Shown: piece by piece, positions 45,158 to 53,777 of the stretch | Layout of the letters: each line of letters begins with the position of its first letter | Position numbering within the stretch: position 1 is the first letter of the stretch | Assembly: GCF_000717745.1 (NCBI RefSeq) | Contig: NZ_JOBH01000012.1 | Coordinates: forward strand, 124,001 to 188,000 | Direction: 5' to 3' | DNA length: 64,000 nucleotides | From: Streptomyces violens | GTDB taxonomy: Bacteria; Actinomycetota; Actinomycetes; Streptomycetales; Streptomycetaceae | The notes under the pieces: model-generated | The model's input: the letters and a program-made list of their open reading frames with translations, nothing else | Told to the model about the DNA's origin: nothing | The model's database searches: none | Made by a program: the position numbers and the translations under genes

Positions 45158-46803
45158 CGACGGAGTCAGCAGTTGCCACGCCGAGGACCGTCTGGACCTC
45201 GCGCGACGGGGTCGCGCTCCGCGATCTCGTACCGTCGCGGGACCGCCGCGCCTGGGCCGCCCGGGGTGATTACCCGGACCGCGACCTGTACTCCCTCTTC
45301 GCCGAGCACGCCCGCCGGCACCCGGCCCGGGAGGCGGTCATCGACGCGGCGGGCGCGGTGGACTACGCCACCCTCGCCGCCCGGGTGCGGCACATCGCCG
45401 CCGCCTTCGCCGCCGCCGGCCTCGGCGCACGGGACGTCATCGCGCTCCGGCTGCCCAACGGCCGCGAGGCGGTGGCGGCGGAGCTGGCGGTGGCGGCGCT
45501 CGGCGCGGTGTCGCTCCCGTACTCGCCCGGCCGCGGCACCCGTGACACCCTCAGCCTGCTGGCCCGCTCCCGCGCCCGCGGCGCCGTCTTCTCCTCCCCC
45601 GACGACATCGCCCTGCGCTCTCAACTGCCTTACTTACGTGCCGTGTTCGGCCCCGACGACCTGCCCGGCGCCCGCCCGCTCGATGCCCCCGCGCCCGCCT
45701 TCCCGGACCCGCCGCCGCCACCCGACCCCGACTCCCCCGCCCGTATCCTCGTCTCCTCCGGTTCCGAGGCCGAGCCGAAGATGGTCGCCTACTCGCACAA
45801 CGCGATGGCCGGCGGCCGGGCCGCGTACATCCGGGCCCTGCACACCGACGACACGCCGCCGCGCCACCTCGTCCTCGTCCCGCTCGCCTCCTCCTTCGGC
45901 TCCTGCGGCACGCCCGTCACGGTCGCGGCGCTCGGCGGCACCCTCCTCGTCCAGGACTCCTTCGACCCGGCGGCGGCCCTGCGCATGATCAGCGAGTACC
46001 GCCCCACGCTTGTCTTCGGCGTACCGACCATGCTGCGCCGCCTCGCCGACCACCCACCGGTCCCGGGCGAGGACCTCACCGGCCTGCGGGCCGTCGTCTC
46101 CAGCGGCGCGGCCCTTCCCGAATCCACGGCCGCCGCCTGCAGGCGGCGGTTCGCGCGCCCGGTCATCGCCGTGTACGGCTCCTCCGACGGCGTGAACTGC
46201 CACACCGCGGCGACCGGCCTCACCCCGGAGACCGGCACCGGCCGCCCCGACCCCGCCGTGGCCGCCATTCGCATCACCGACGGCGACGGCGCTGAGCTCC
46301 CCCCGGGGCAGCCGGGCGAGATCTGCGCGCGCGGCCCGATGACCCCGCTCTGCTACGTCGCGAGCCCGGAGCTGGACGCCCGCTACCGCACCGCCGGCGG
46401 CTGGGTGCGCACGGGCGACCGGGGGCTGCTGGACACGCCCGGCAGACTGCACGTCCTCGGCCGGCTCCGCCAGATCGTCGTACGCGGCGGATACAACATC
46501 AGCCCCGCCGAGGTGGAGCGGGAGCTGGGTGCCCATCCCGCCGTCGCCGAGGCCGTCTGTGTCGCCGTGCCGGACCCGGAGCTGGGCGAGCGGCTGTGCG
46601 CGTGCGTCCGCGAGCTCCCCGGTACGGTCCCGTCGCTGACCCTGCCGGACCTCACCGCCTTCCTGGAACGGGAGCGCGGCCTGGAGCGCCGCAAGCTGCC
46701 CGAACTCCTCCTCCGGCTGCCGGAAATGCCGCTGGGCCCGACGGGCAAGATCTGCCGCCGGACACTGACGGCGATGGCCTCGGCGGCGCCGCGGCGCGCC
46801 TGA
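45154..46803 (+). CDS. Adenylate-forming ligase (ANL superfamily), atypical P-loop
   Basis: 549 residues. The P-loop reads SSGSEAEPKMVAYSHNA (about 203-219), with Glu where most members have Gly, as in some cyclohexane- or cyclohexene-carboxylate CoA ligases. The A5 segment is YGSSDGVN without the TE pair, the hinge VVRGGYNISPAEVE is normal and the catalytic Lys lies in GPTGKICRR. Codon 161 is TTA (45634-45636). ATG 45154 overlaps the CoA-transferase stop. It is the last gene of the second locus and probably activates a small alicyclic or aromatic acid. Confidence 0.85.
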   Translation: MTTESAVATPRTVWTSRDGVALRDLVPSRDRRAWAARGDYPDRDLYSLFAEHARRHPAREAVIDAAGAVDYATLAARVRHIAAAFAAAGLGARDVIALRLPNGREAVAAELAVAALGAVSLPYSPGRGTRDTLSLLARSRARGAVFSSPDDIALRSQLPYLRAVFGPDDLPGARPLDAPAPAFPDPPPPPDPDSPARILVSSGSEAEPKMVAYSHNAMAGGRAAYIRALHTDDTPPRHLVLVPLASSFGSCGTPVTVAALGGTLLVQDSFDPAAALRMISEYRPTLVFGVPTMLRRLADHPPVPGEDLTGLRAVVSSGAALPESTAAACRRRFARPVIAVYGSSDGVNCHTAATGLTPETGTGRPDPAVAAIRITDGDGAELPPGQPGEICARGPMTPLCYVASPELDARYRTAGGWVRTGDRGLLDTPGRLHVLGRLRQIVVRGGYNISPAEVERELGAHPAVAEAVCVAVPDPELGERLCACVRELPGTVPSLTLPDLTAFLERERGLERRKLPELLLRLPEMPLGPTGKICRRTLTAMASAAPRRA

Positions 46804-46898
46804 GAGACTTCACCGGGGCCGCTGGGTAGGGATACCGTTCGGCGGCCTTCGGCTTGCCGTGCGCTGCCTGCGGTCTCGCGGGCGGGCAAGATGGCCTG

Positions 46899-48029
46899 AT
46901 GAGGGAGTTGGCAGTGTGGTCGCGGACGCGTCGTTGGATTCCGGCGGCGGTGATCGTTCTCGCGGTACTGGTGGACCTGCTGACGCCCGCGCCGGTGTCG
47001 TCGGCGCCGCTGCTGGCCGTGGCGCCGGTGGCGGCGGTCTCCCTGCTCCGGCCGGCGGGCATCGTCGCCGTCGGCCTCGCCGCGATGCTGGCGCACGCGG
47101 GCCTGGCGTACGCCGCCGGTTCCTTCGGCTGGCAGGCCGGCGTCGCCAACCAGGTCACCCTGATGGCGGTCACCGTCCTGGCCGTGGGCCTGGACCGGTC
47201 CCTGCGCTCGCAGCACGCCAGCGCCAGCCGGGCGCGGTACGCCGCCGAGGTGGCCCAGCGGGCCGTGCTGCCCCGGCCGCCCAGCAGGCTGGGTGAGCTG
47301 CGGATCGCCGCCCGGTACGTCCCGGCCGAGGACATGGCCCTGATCGGCGGCGACCTCTTCGTCGTGCAGGACACCCCGTTCGGCGTCCGCGCGATGGTCG
47401 GCGACGTGCGCGGCAAGGGGCTGTCCGCCGTCGCGGCCGTCAGCGTCGACATCGGCGCCTTCCGCCACGCCGCCGACCACTCCCCCGACCTGCCCGACCT
47501 GGTAGAGGTCATGGAGGAGGCGCTGCTGCGCGAAGGGCGGCGCCGGGAGGGCCCGGACGAGACCGAGGGATTCACCACCGCCCTGATCGTCCAGTTCAGC
47601 GACGACCTGGAGCAGGTGCAGCTCGTCAACCGCGGGCATCCGGCGCCGCTCCTGCTGCACGCGGACGGCCGGGCGCGCGTGCTGGAGCCGGCGGAGGAAG
47701 CGCCGCCGCTGGGCATCACCAGCCTGGGGAGCTGGGCGTCACCGGTGGAGACGTACGCCTTTCCGCCTGGGGCGATGCTGCTGTGCTTCACGGACGGCGT
47801 GACCGAGGCCCGCGACCGCGCCGGTGCCTTCTACGACCCGGCCGACCGGGTCCCCGGCATGCTCCGCGACTATCTGCGGCAGACCGGCCATCCCGCGGAG
47901 CCGTCGACCGTCCTGGACTTCCTGGCCCGCGACGTCAGCCGGCACAGCGCCAGCGCGCCCCAGGACGACCAGGCCCTTCTCGCCCTGCACCGCCCCCTCC
48001 CCCACCAGGACCTGCTCACCCACCGGTGA
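46899..48029 (+). CDS. Membrane-anchored SpoIIE-type serine phosphatase
   Basis: A 376-residue protein: three or four N-terminal membrane helices (about 10-95), then a PP2C/SpoIIE domain (about 115-365). Metal-binding acidic residues occur in IGGDLFVV and VGDVRGKGLSA, GHPAPLLL follows, and FTDGVTEARD lies near the end. These enzymes dephosphorylate anti-anti-sigma factors. No kinase or STAS partner is nearby. The start is uncertain, since ATG 46899 has only a weak RBS. Confidence 0.88.
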   Translation: MRELAVWSRTRRWIPAAVIVLAVLVDLLTPAPVSSAPLLAVAPVAAVSLLRPAGIVAVGLAAMLAHAGLAYAAGSFGWQAGVANQVTLMAVTVLAVGLDRSLRSQHASASRARYAAEVAQRAVLPRPPSRLGELRIAARYVPAEDMALIGGDLFVVQDTPFGVRAMVGDVRGKGLSAVAAVSVDIGAFRHAADHSPDLPDLVEVMEEALLREGRRREGPDETEGFTTALIVQFSDDLEQVQLVNRGHPAPLLLHADGRARVLEPAEEAPPLGITSLGSWASPVETYAFPPGAMLLCFTDGVTEARDRAGAFYDPADRVPGMLRDYLRQTGHPAEPSTVLDFLARDVSRHSASAPQDDQALLALHRPLPHQDLLTHR

Positions 48030-48063
48030 CCGGGCCCCCGCGGGGAAGGGGACGTGCCGGGCG

Positions 48064-48966
48064 TCAGCGCACGTCGACGCAGTCGCCGGTGGAGGTCACG
48101 GCGGGGGTGGTGGAGGTACCGGCGAAGCTGTACCGCCAGCAGGTGTCCGTGCTCGCGGTACGGGTGGTCTTCACCTGGCCCGCGGTCGAGCCGCTGCCCG
48201 AGGTGTACGTCTTCAGCGTGGCGTAGCTGCCACCGCTCGCGGGACGCGACTGGAGCTTCACCGACTGCTGGGTGTAGCCGGCGTACTTGAAGGTGTCCCA
48301 GTTGGCGCGGGTCAGCGTGCCGGTGATGGTGATGGTCCGGCCCTTGAGGACCGGCTCGGGCGAGGCGTTCACGGTGAGCTTGGAGTAACGCTTCATCGCG
48401 AAGGACTTGACGTTGTCCTGCTGGACATAGTCAGCGTCCGTGCCCTGCGCGAGCGCCCACACCTTCCAGGTGCCGGCGGCGGCGTTGGTCAGGTCGAGCT
48501 GCGGGTCGATCGTGAACGTCTGCGTGCACTTGGCGGTGGTGGCCGAGGTCGCCGTGCAGCCGGCGTTCTCCTCGTTCCCGGTGACGCCGGTGTCCATCTC
48601 GTCGAAGGTGGCGCCGCCGTGCCACAGGATGGCGGTGGCCCAGTCGATGCCGGAGTCGTCGGTCGCGGTGAAGCTGACCGTCACCGTCTTGGTGTTGGTG
48701 GTGCCCAGGACCACGTCCTTGCCACCGTTGACGACGACATCGGAGATCGCGGTGTCGCCGTACCCGTCGTCGGCGACGGCGCGCAGCCCGAACGGCTCGG
48801 CCTTCTGCTTCGCCGTGGCGGCCTGCTGTACGGAGCTCTCCTGCGCGGTGCGGGCGGCCGCGGCGGAGTCGTCCGTCCGCCCGGCGTCGGCCTGCGCGAC
48901 CGGAATCGCGAGAGCCGTCAGGGCCAGAGCGCCGCTCACGGCGGCGGCAGTGGCGCGTCTACGCAT
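48064..48966 (-). CDS. Secreted Ala/Thr-rich protein with two Cys pairs
   Basis: A 300-residue exported protein. Sec signal: MRRRATAAAVSG followed by a hydrophobic stretch and AQADA near residue 27. The mature chain is rich in Thr, Ser and Gly, with predicted beta-strands and four cysteines (ENAGCTA, AKCTQ, DTCWRY, GDCVDV). It resembles Ig-like or calcium-dependent adhesion-type surface proteins, but no family is certain. ATG 48966 was chosen as the start of the signal peptide; a longer ORF start at 49008 would bury the signal. Confidence 0.72.
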   Translation of the reverse strand: MRRRATAAAVSGALALTALAIPVAQADAGRTDDSAAAARTAQESSVQQAATAKQKAEPFGLRAVADDGYGDTAISDVVVNGGKDVVLGTTNTKTVTVSFTATDDSGIDWATAILWHGGATFDEMDTGVTGNEENAGCTATSATTAKCTQTFTIDPQLDLTNAAAGTWKVWALAQGTDADYVQQDNVKSFAMKRYSKLTVNASPEPVLKGRTITITGTLTRANWDTFKYAGYTQQSVKLQSRPASGGSYATLKTYTSGSGSTAGQVKTTRTASTDTCWRYSFAGTSTTPAVTSTGDCVDVR

Positions 48967-49232
48967 GTGTTCCCCAGGTGGAGAAGGGGCCCGGAACTGG
49001 CTGCTCACAGGCCCAAGGTTCGAAGGAGTCGGTTGACTCGACGGGGAAGATCAACGGGAGCCGCGGAAGGTTGTACGGCTGGCTGAGAAATTTCGAACAG
49101 TAGGTGAACACGCGTCGGCGACGGCCAGGCGAATGGGCCCCATTCCCCTGCCGTATGAGCGCTGACGCGGCTCTCCCCGCTGTGTTGAATCGGTTGCGGC
49201 ACATCCGTGGTGACCAAAACGAGGGGACAGCT

Positions 49233-49961
49233 GTGGACGAAGACCAGCCGCCGGGGCCCGGCGGACGGACCGTGGTCGTGACCGGGGGCACCAGCGGCAT
49301 CGGCGCCGCGATCGCCGCGCGGTTCGCGGCCGCCGGGGACGACGTGACCGTGGCGGGGCTCGACGCGGACGGCGCGGCCGGCCGGCTGCCCGGAGGCGTA
49401 CGCGCGGTACAGCTCGATGTGACGGACGATGCCGCGCTGCAGGACTTTCTCGGGGGCTTCGACACCCTGGACGTACTGGTCAACGCCGCGGGCGTCATCG
49501 CGCGGCAACGCGAGTACGACCTCGATGTCTTCACCCGCGTGGTCGGCGTCAACCTCACCGGCACGATGCGTTGTTGTGTGGCCGCGCGCGAGGCCCTCGC
49601 ACGTTCGGGCGGCTGCATCGTCAACGTCGCCTCCATGCTGAGCTACTTCGGTGGCCCCAAGGTGCCGGCCTACAGCTCCAGCAAGGGCGGGGTCGTACAG
49701 CTCACCAAGTCGCTCGCGGTGGCCTGGGCGGAGCACGGCATCCGCGTCAACGCCGTCGCGCCCGGCTGGATCCGTACCGGGCTGACCAGCGAACTGCACG
49801 AGAGTACCGAGGCCAGCAGGCGCATCGTCGAGCGCACGCCCATGGGGCGTTGGGGCGCCCCCGAGGAAGTGGCGGGTGCCGTCGCCTTTCTGGCGGGCCC
49901 CGACGCGGGCTTCATCACGGGCGCCGTACTGGCCGTCGACGGCGGCTATCTCGCCGCCTGA
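49233..49961 (+). CDS. SDR, 2-deoxy-gluconate dehydrogenase (KduD)-like
   Basis: A 242-residue classical SDR: TGGTSGIGAAIA (about 17-28), NAAGVIAR (about 86), catalytic Ser in VASMLS, YSSSK (Tyr-Lys) and the C-terminal GAVLAVDGGYLAA. Length and motifs fit sugar-acid dehydrogenases of the KduD/gluconate 5-dehydrogenase group. GTG 49233 follows GAGGGGAC; the longer frame from 49104 is unlikely. The stop codon lies inside a 17-bp tandem duplication. The cupin gene follows after 44 bases, giving a two-gene operon. Confidence 0.87.
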   Translation: MDEDQPPGPGGRTVVVTGGTSGIGAAIAARFAAAGDDVTVAGLDADGAAGRLPGGVRAVQLDVTDDAALQDFLGGFDTLDVLVNAAGVIARQREYDLDVFTRVVGVNLTGTMRCCVAAREALARSGGCIVNVASMLSYFGGPKVPAYSSSKGGVVQLTKSLAVAWAEHGIRVNAVAPGWIRTGLTSELHESTEASRRIVERTPMGRWGAPEEVAGAVAFLAGPDAGFITGAVLAVDGGYLAA

Positions 49962-49980
49962 AATATCTCGCCGCCTGAAA
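49947..49980 (+). repeat. 17-bp tandem duplication spanning an SDR stop codon
   Basis: TATCTCGCCGCCTGAAA occurs twice in a row (49947-49963, 49964-49980), duplicating the last codons and the TGA stop. The second copy lies in the leader of the cupin gene. Confidence 0.95.
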
Positions 49981-50005
49981 GACTCAAGGGAAAGGATCGT
50001 TCCGT

Positions 50006-50533
50006 ATGAATGCCTCCTCCACCTCACCTACCGTGCCGCCGAAAGGCCCGGTCATTCCCGTCTCGCCGGTCGTCCCCCCGGAGATCGCCGTGGCAGCGGT
50101 GCCCGAGGACGACCGGGTGTGGGTGCCACAGGCGCCGCACGTGTGGTTCCGGCCGCTGATGTTCAACACCGTGACCGGCCAGTGGTGCAATCTGCTGAAG
50201 GTGACGGCGGCCGGCATCGTCTCCCGGCACCGCCACCCGGGAGTCGTCTTCGGCTATGTCATCAAGGGCAAGTGGCACTACTACGAGCACGACTGGGTCG
50301 CCGAGGCCGGGCACTTCGTGTACGAGCCGCCGGGTGAGATCCACACCCTCGCGGTCCCCGAGGACTGCCAGGAGATGATCACCTTCTTCAACATCACCGG
50401 CGCCCTGGCCTATGTGGACGACCAGGGCGTGCAGACCGGGTACGAGGACACCTTCACGAAGATCGACATGTGCCGGGCCCACTACGCGAAGGTGGGACTG
50501 GGCGCCGACTACGTGGATCAGTTCATCCGCTGA
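50006..50533 (+). CDS. Cupin protein, dihydroxyacetophenone-dioxygenase/ChrR-like
   Basis: A 175-residue single-domain cupin with metal ligands in SRHRHPG (about 73-79), then Glu in YEHDW and His in GEIHTL (about 113). The family includes 2,4'-dihydroxyacetophenone dioxygenase and anti-sigma ChrR-type cupins. The gene follows the KduD-like SDR, so KdgF-like conversion of an unsaturated uronate is also possible. AAGGGAAAGGA precedes ATG 50006. A strong terminator follows the stop. Confidence 0.82.
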   Translation: MNASSTSPTVPPKGPVIPVSPVVPPEIAVAAVPEDDRVWVPQAPHVWFRPLMFNTVTGQWCNLLKVTAAGIVSRHRHPGVVFGYVIKGKWHYYEHDWVAEAGHFVYEPPGEIHTLAVPEDCQEMITFFNITGALAYVDDQGVQTGYEDTFTKIDMCRAHYAKVGLGADYVDQFIR

Positions 50534-50543
50534 CGCAACATCA

Positions 50544-50583
50544 GAGCCGGTGTCCGGACCCCGCCAGGCCCGGACACCGGCTC
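50544..50583. terminator. Bidirectional terminator between cupin and sugar-kinase genes
   Basis: Perfect 14-base arms GAGCCGGTGTCCGG (50544-50557) and CCGGACACCGGCTC (50570-50583) with a 12-base loop, between convergent operons. Confidence 0.92.
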
Positions 50584-50596
50584 CGGTGCGTTGCGT

Positions 50597-51586
50597 TCAC
50601 GCGGCCGCCGAGCGCGCCTCCTCGACGGCCTTGCGGTCCGGGATCGGCGCCACCGCGCCGTGCCCGGTGGTGGTCAGCGCCGCGGCCACGACGGCGTACC
50701 GGGCCGCGTCCCCTGCGGTGTCACCGGCCAGCAGCCGGGCGGCGAAAGCACCGTCGAACGTGTCGCCGGCGCCGGTCGCGTCCACGGCCCGTACCCGGTG
50801 CGCGGGGATGCGGGTGAGGCGGCCGCGCTCGGACAGCAGGACGCCCTCCGCCCCCATCTTCAGCGCCACCACGGCCGGGCCGCGCCGGGCGAAACACTCC
50901 GCCACCGCCTCGGGACTCTCCTCCCCCGTCAGGAGCCGCCCCTCCTCCAGGTTGGGGAGCACGATGTCCGCGAGGGAGGCACTGTGCAGGGCCGTGGCCC
51001 GCGCGCGTTCCAGTGGCCAGAGCGCGGGCCGGTGGTTGGGGTCGTACGACACGAGGGTGCCCGCGGCGCGCGCCGTCCGCATGGCGTGCAGCGCGGCGTC
51101 GCACGCCGAGGACGAGACCGCCTGGGTGATGCCGCTGACGTGCAGCAGCCGGGCCCGGGCGAGGGCTTCTTCGGGGACGTCGGCGGGGGTGAGCCGGGCG
51201 GCGGCCGAGCCGGCGCGGCGGTAGGTGAACCGATGGCCCTCCCCGGCGTGCCGGGTGATGAAGTACAGGCCGGTGTCGCCGTCCGGTTCCTGGATCACGC
51301 CGGAGATGTCGATGCCGTTGCGCGTCCACAGGTCCAGCAGCAGCGCGCCGAACGCGTCGCCGCCGACCCTGGTGAGGTAGCCGGTACGCGCTCCCGAACG
51401 GCTCGCCGCGATGGCCATGTTGGACGTGTCGCCGCCGTACCCCAGGGTGAAGCGGACGGCGTCCTCCAGCGCGCCGTCGGAGTCCGCGCTGAACTCGACC
51501 AGGGGCTCGCCGAGGGCGAGGATCTCGGGCCCGGCGCCGGTGTCGCGCGCCGGGACGGTCAGGGGGGTGCGAAAGGGTGCGGACAT
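50597..51586 (-). CDS. PfkB-family carbohydrate kinase, KDG-kinase-like
   Basis: A 329-residue ribokinase-fold enzyme: GYGGDTSNMA (about 48-57), DPNHRPALWP (about 190) and the PfkB signature DATGAGDTFDGAF (about 270-282) with the catalytic Asp. The N terminus ALGEPLVEFS and the DPNHR motif are typical of 2-keto-3-deoxygluconate kinases. It starts 5 bases after the RraA gene stop, in an operon with the MFS transporter, so a role in phosphorylating KDG-type sugar acids is likely. Confidence 0.87.
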   Translation of the reverse strand: MSAPFRTPLTVPARDTGAGPEILALGEPLVEFSADSDGALEDAVRFTLGYGGDTSNMAIAASRSGARTGYLTRVGGDAFGALLLDLWTRNGIDISGVIQEPDGDTGLYFITRHAGEGHRFTYRRAGSAAARLTPADVPEEALARARLLHVSGITQAVSSSACDAALHAMRTARAAGTLVSYDPNHRPALWPLERARATALHSASLADIVLPNLEEGRLLTGEESPEAVAECFARRGPAVVALKMGAEGVLLSERGRLTRIPAHRVRAVDATGAGDTFDGAFAARLLAGDTAGDAARYAVVAAALTTTGHGAVAPIPDRKAVEEARSAAA

Positions 51587-51591
51587 CGCTA

Positions 51592-52281
51592 TCAGATCCT
51601 GTTGTACCGGGCGAGACCCGCGCGCAGCGATCCGGAGCCGAGGATGTGCCGGGTCTGCTCCTTCTCCCGCTCCTCGATCTCCTGCGCGGTCGCCAGGACG
51701 GCGGCCACCAACTCGGCCGGTACGCGGACCACGCCGTCCCGGTCGGCGACGATGAGGTCCTCGGGGTGGATGTCGACGCCGCCGACGACGACGGGCTCGT
51801 TGAGCGCGACGGTGCGGATTCTGCCGAGCGTGGTGGCGGGGACGGTGGAGCGGGCGTAGACGGCGAAGTCCGGGAAGTCGCGGGTGATTTCGGTGACGTC
51901 GCGGACGCCGCCTTCCAGTACGCAGCCGGCGAGGCCGCGGGCCACCGCGCCGGCGGTCATCAGCCCGCCCCACACGGCGATGTCGGCGCCGCCCGCGTCG
52001 ATGCACACCACGCTGCCGGCGGGCGCTTCGTCGATGGCCTGGAGCGCGTGGGTGGGCGGCCCGGCCTCGGCCGCCGGTATCTCGCGGACGGTGACGGCGG
52101 GGCCGGCCAGGGTGCCGGCGCCGGGCGCCACCTGGTGGAGGGCGCCGGCCAGGTAGCCGCGGCGGCCGTGCTGTTCCACGGCGTCGGCGAGGGAGGCCGT
52201 GGTGACGGCGCGGAAGGCGTTGAGGGTCTCCTCCGTGTAACGGCCGGCCTGCGGCGGTGTGGAGGGTGCGTGCTCGGACAT
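51592..52281 (-). CDS. Cytoplasmic RraA-family protein, probable HMG/CHA-type aldolase
   Basis: 229 residues of the RraA/MenG fold. The segment GGADIAVWGG (about 97-106) and VLEGGVRDV with Arg127-Asp128 form the active-site signature of class II 2-keto acid (HMG/CHA) aldolases within this family. In this operon, between a KDG-like kinase and a sugar-acid importer, it may cleave 2-keto-3-deoxy acids to pyruvate and an aldehyde. Inhibition of RNase E is less likely in this context. Confidence 0.85.
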   Translation of the reverse strand: MSEHAPSTPPQAGRYTEETLNAFRAVTTASLADAVEQHGRRGYLAGALHQVAPGAGTLAGPAVTVREIPAAEAGPPTHALQAIDEAPAGSVVCIDAGGADIAVWGGLMTAGAVARGLAGCVLEGGVRDVTEITRDFPDFAVYARSTVPATTLGRIRTVALNEPVVVGGVDIHPEDLIVADRDGVVRVPAELVAAVLATAQEIEEREKEQTRHILGSGSLRAGLARYNRI

Positions 52282-52296
52282 GTAAGGGGATTCCTT

Positions 52297-53640
52297 TCAG
52301 TGGTGAGTGGAGGGGGAGGTGGCGGCGGAGCCTTGCGACGCGGTGTGCTGCTCCGTGCCCAGTGGCTCCAGCGAGCGGATGACCAGCCCGTACACGAGGG
52401 CGCCGAGCAGGGCGACGCCGCCGGCCACCGCGAGGGGCACGAAGTACGAGCCGCCGAAGGCGTCCAGCAGCGCGCCCACGACCAGGGGGCTGACGAAGCC
52501 GGCCACGTTGGAGGCGAAGCCCTGGATGCCCGCCAGCGAACCGACGTTCGCGGGGCTCGGCGCCACATCGGCGGGCAGCGCCCAGAGGCTGGACGCGGCG
52601 AAGCACAGCGCGCTCTGCGACACCGCGAGCAGTGCCAGCGCCAGGTACGCGTTCTCCACGATCCCCGCGAAGACGATGACCGAGGAGAGGACGAGACCGG
52701 TGACGATGGGCACCTTGCGGGCGTACGTCACCGACCGGCCCTGGTTCACCAGCCGCTTCTGGAGCCAGCCGCCGAAGAGCTGCGCGGGGATCGAGAGCAG
52801 TGCCGGGATCATGCCGAGGAAGCCGAGCTTCAGCAGGTCAAAGCCCCGGGCGTCGACCAGGTAGGAGGGGAACCAGGTGACGAAGAAGTACAGCACGAAG
52901 GAGAGGCAGAAGAAGCCCGTCACCATGCCCCACACCGTGCGGTAGCGGAAGAGCTGCCGCCACGGCATGGCGGGCCGGCCGTCGTCGGCGCGCTGGGCGC
53001 CGCCCTCGTTGATGTAGGTGCGTTCGGCGTCGGTGAGCTTGGAGTGCGCGTCGGGGTCCCGGTAGTACTTCAGCCAGAACACGCTGTACAGGAGGCCGAC
53101 GGCCCCGGCGGCGAGGAAGGAGCCCCGCCAGCCGAGCAGCGCGATGACGGCGGTGGTGATGGGCAGCGCGAAGGCGGTACCGGCCCGTCCTCCGCTGTCG
53201 AAGACGGAGGCGGCCAGCGCGCGCTCGCGCACCGGGAACCAGCGCCCCACGATCTGCGAACTGGACGGGTAGGCGGGCGACTCGACGGCGCCCAGCAGCA
53301 GCCGCATCAGCAGCAGTACCAGGAATCCGGAAGCCGCTCCGACCAGCATCGTGGCCGCGGACCACGCGAGCAGCGCGAACGCCATCATGCGGCGCGGTCC
53401 GAACCGGTCGACGAGCCAGCCGGCACCGGGCAGGAACGCGGCGTAGGTCCAGAAGAAGGCGCCCAGCAGCAGACCGGTGGCGGTCTTCGACAGGTTCAGC
53501 TCGTCCGTCATGTACGGCAGCGCCACACCGAGGTTGGCGCGGTCCACGTAGTTGATCGTGACGGCGCCGAACGACAGCCAGATCATGCTCCAGCGGACGC
53601 GGCCGCCCGCCGGTGGCGCGGGCTGCGAGGCTTCGGTCAT
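52297..53640 (-). CDS. MFS sugar-acid transporter (GudP/ExuT-like)
   Basis: 447 residues, about 12 membrane helices, with the anion:cation symporter signs NYVDRANLGVALPYM (about 30-44), WLVDRFGPRRMM (about 77-88) and AVESPAYPSSS. This subgroup imports hexuronates, glucarate or galactonate with H+. GGAG lies five bases before ATG 53640. It is the first gene of the leftward operon and divergent from a LysR gene, so it is probably the uptake system for the same sugar acid. Confidence 0.9.
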   Translation of the reverse strand: MTEASQPAPPAGGRVRWSMIWLSFGAVTINYVDRANLGVALPYMTDELNLSKTATGLLLGAFFWTYAAFLPGAGWLVDRFGPRRMMAFALLAWSAATMLVGAASGFLVLLLMRLLLGAVESPAYPSSSQIVGRWFPVRERALAASVFDSGGRAGTAFALPITTAVIALLGWRGSFLAAGAVGLLYSVFWLKYYRDPDAHSKLTDAERTYINEGGAQRADDGRPAMPWRQLFRYRTVWGMVTGFFCLSFVLYFFVTWFPSYLVDARGFDLLKLGFLGMIPALLSIPAQLFGGWLQKRLVNQGRSVTYARKVPIVTGLVLSSVIVFAGIVENAYLALALLAVSQSALCFAASSLWALPADVAPSPANVGSLAGIQGFASNVAGFVSPLVVGALLDAFGGSYFVPLAVAGGVALLGALVYGLVIRSLEPLGTEQHTASQGSAATSPSTHH

Positions 53641-53777
53641 CAGAGCTCCAGAGGCCATGGAGAAAAGAAAGCGGGAATCCGGGCGCACGTCAGCGCGGCG
53701 CCATCGGCAAGCGGTGAGCGGTGAGCGGTAATGAAGCGTGAGCGTAGGCGCCCCATCACACCCGGATAAGGGGCCGT

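Noticed and set aside
50597..52606. 669-codon frame suggesting a fused kinase
   Set aside because: Only the part from 51586 leftward has PfkB features; the rest is antisense-like sequence overlapping the RraA gene in another frame.
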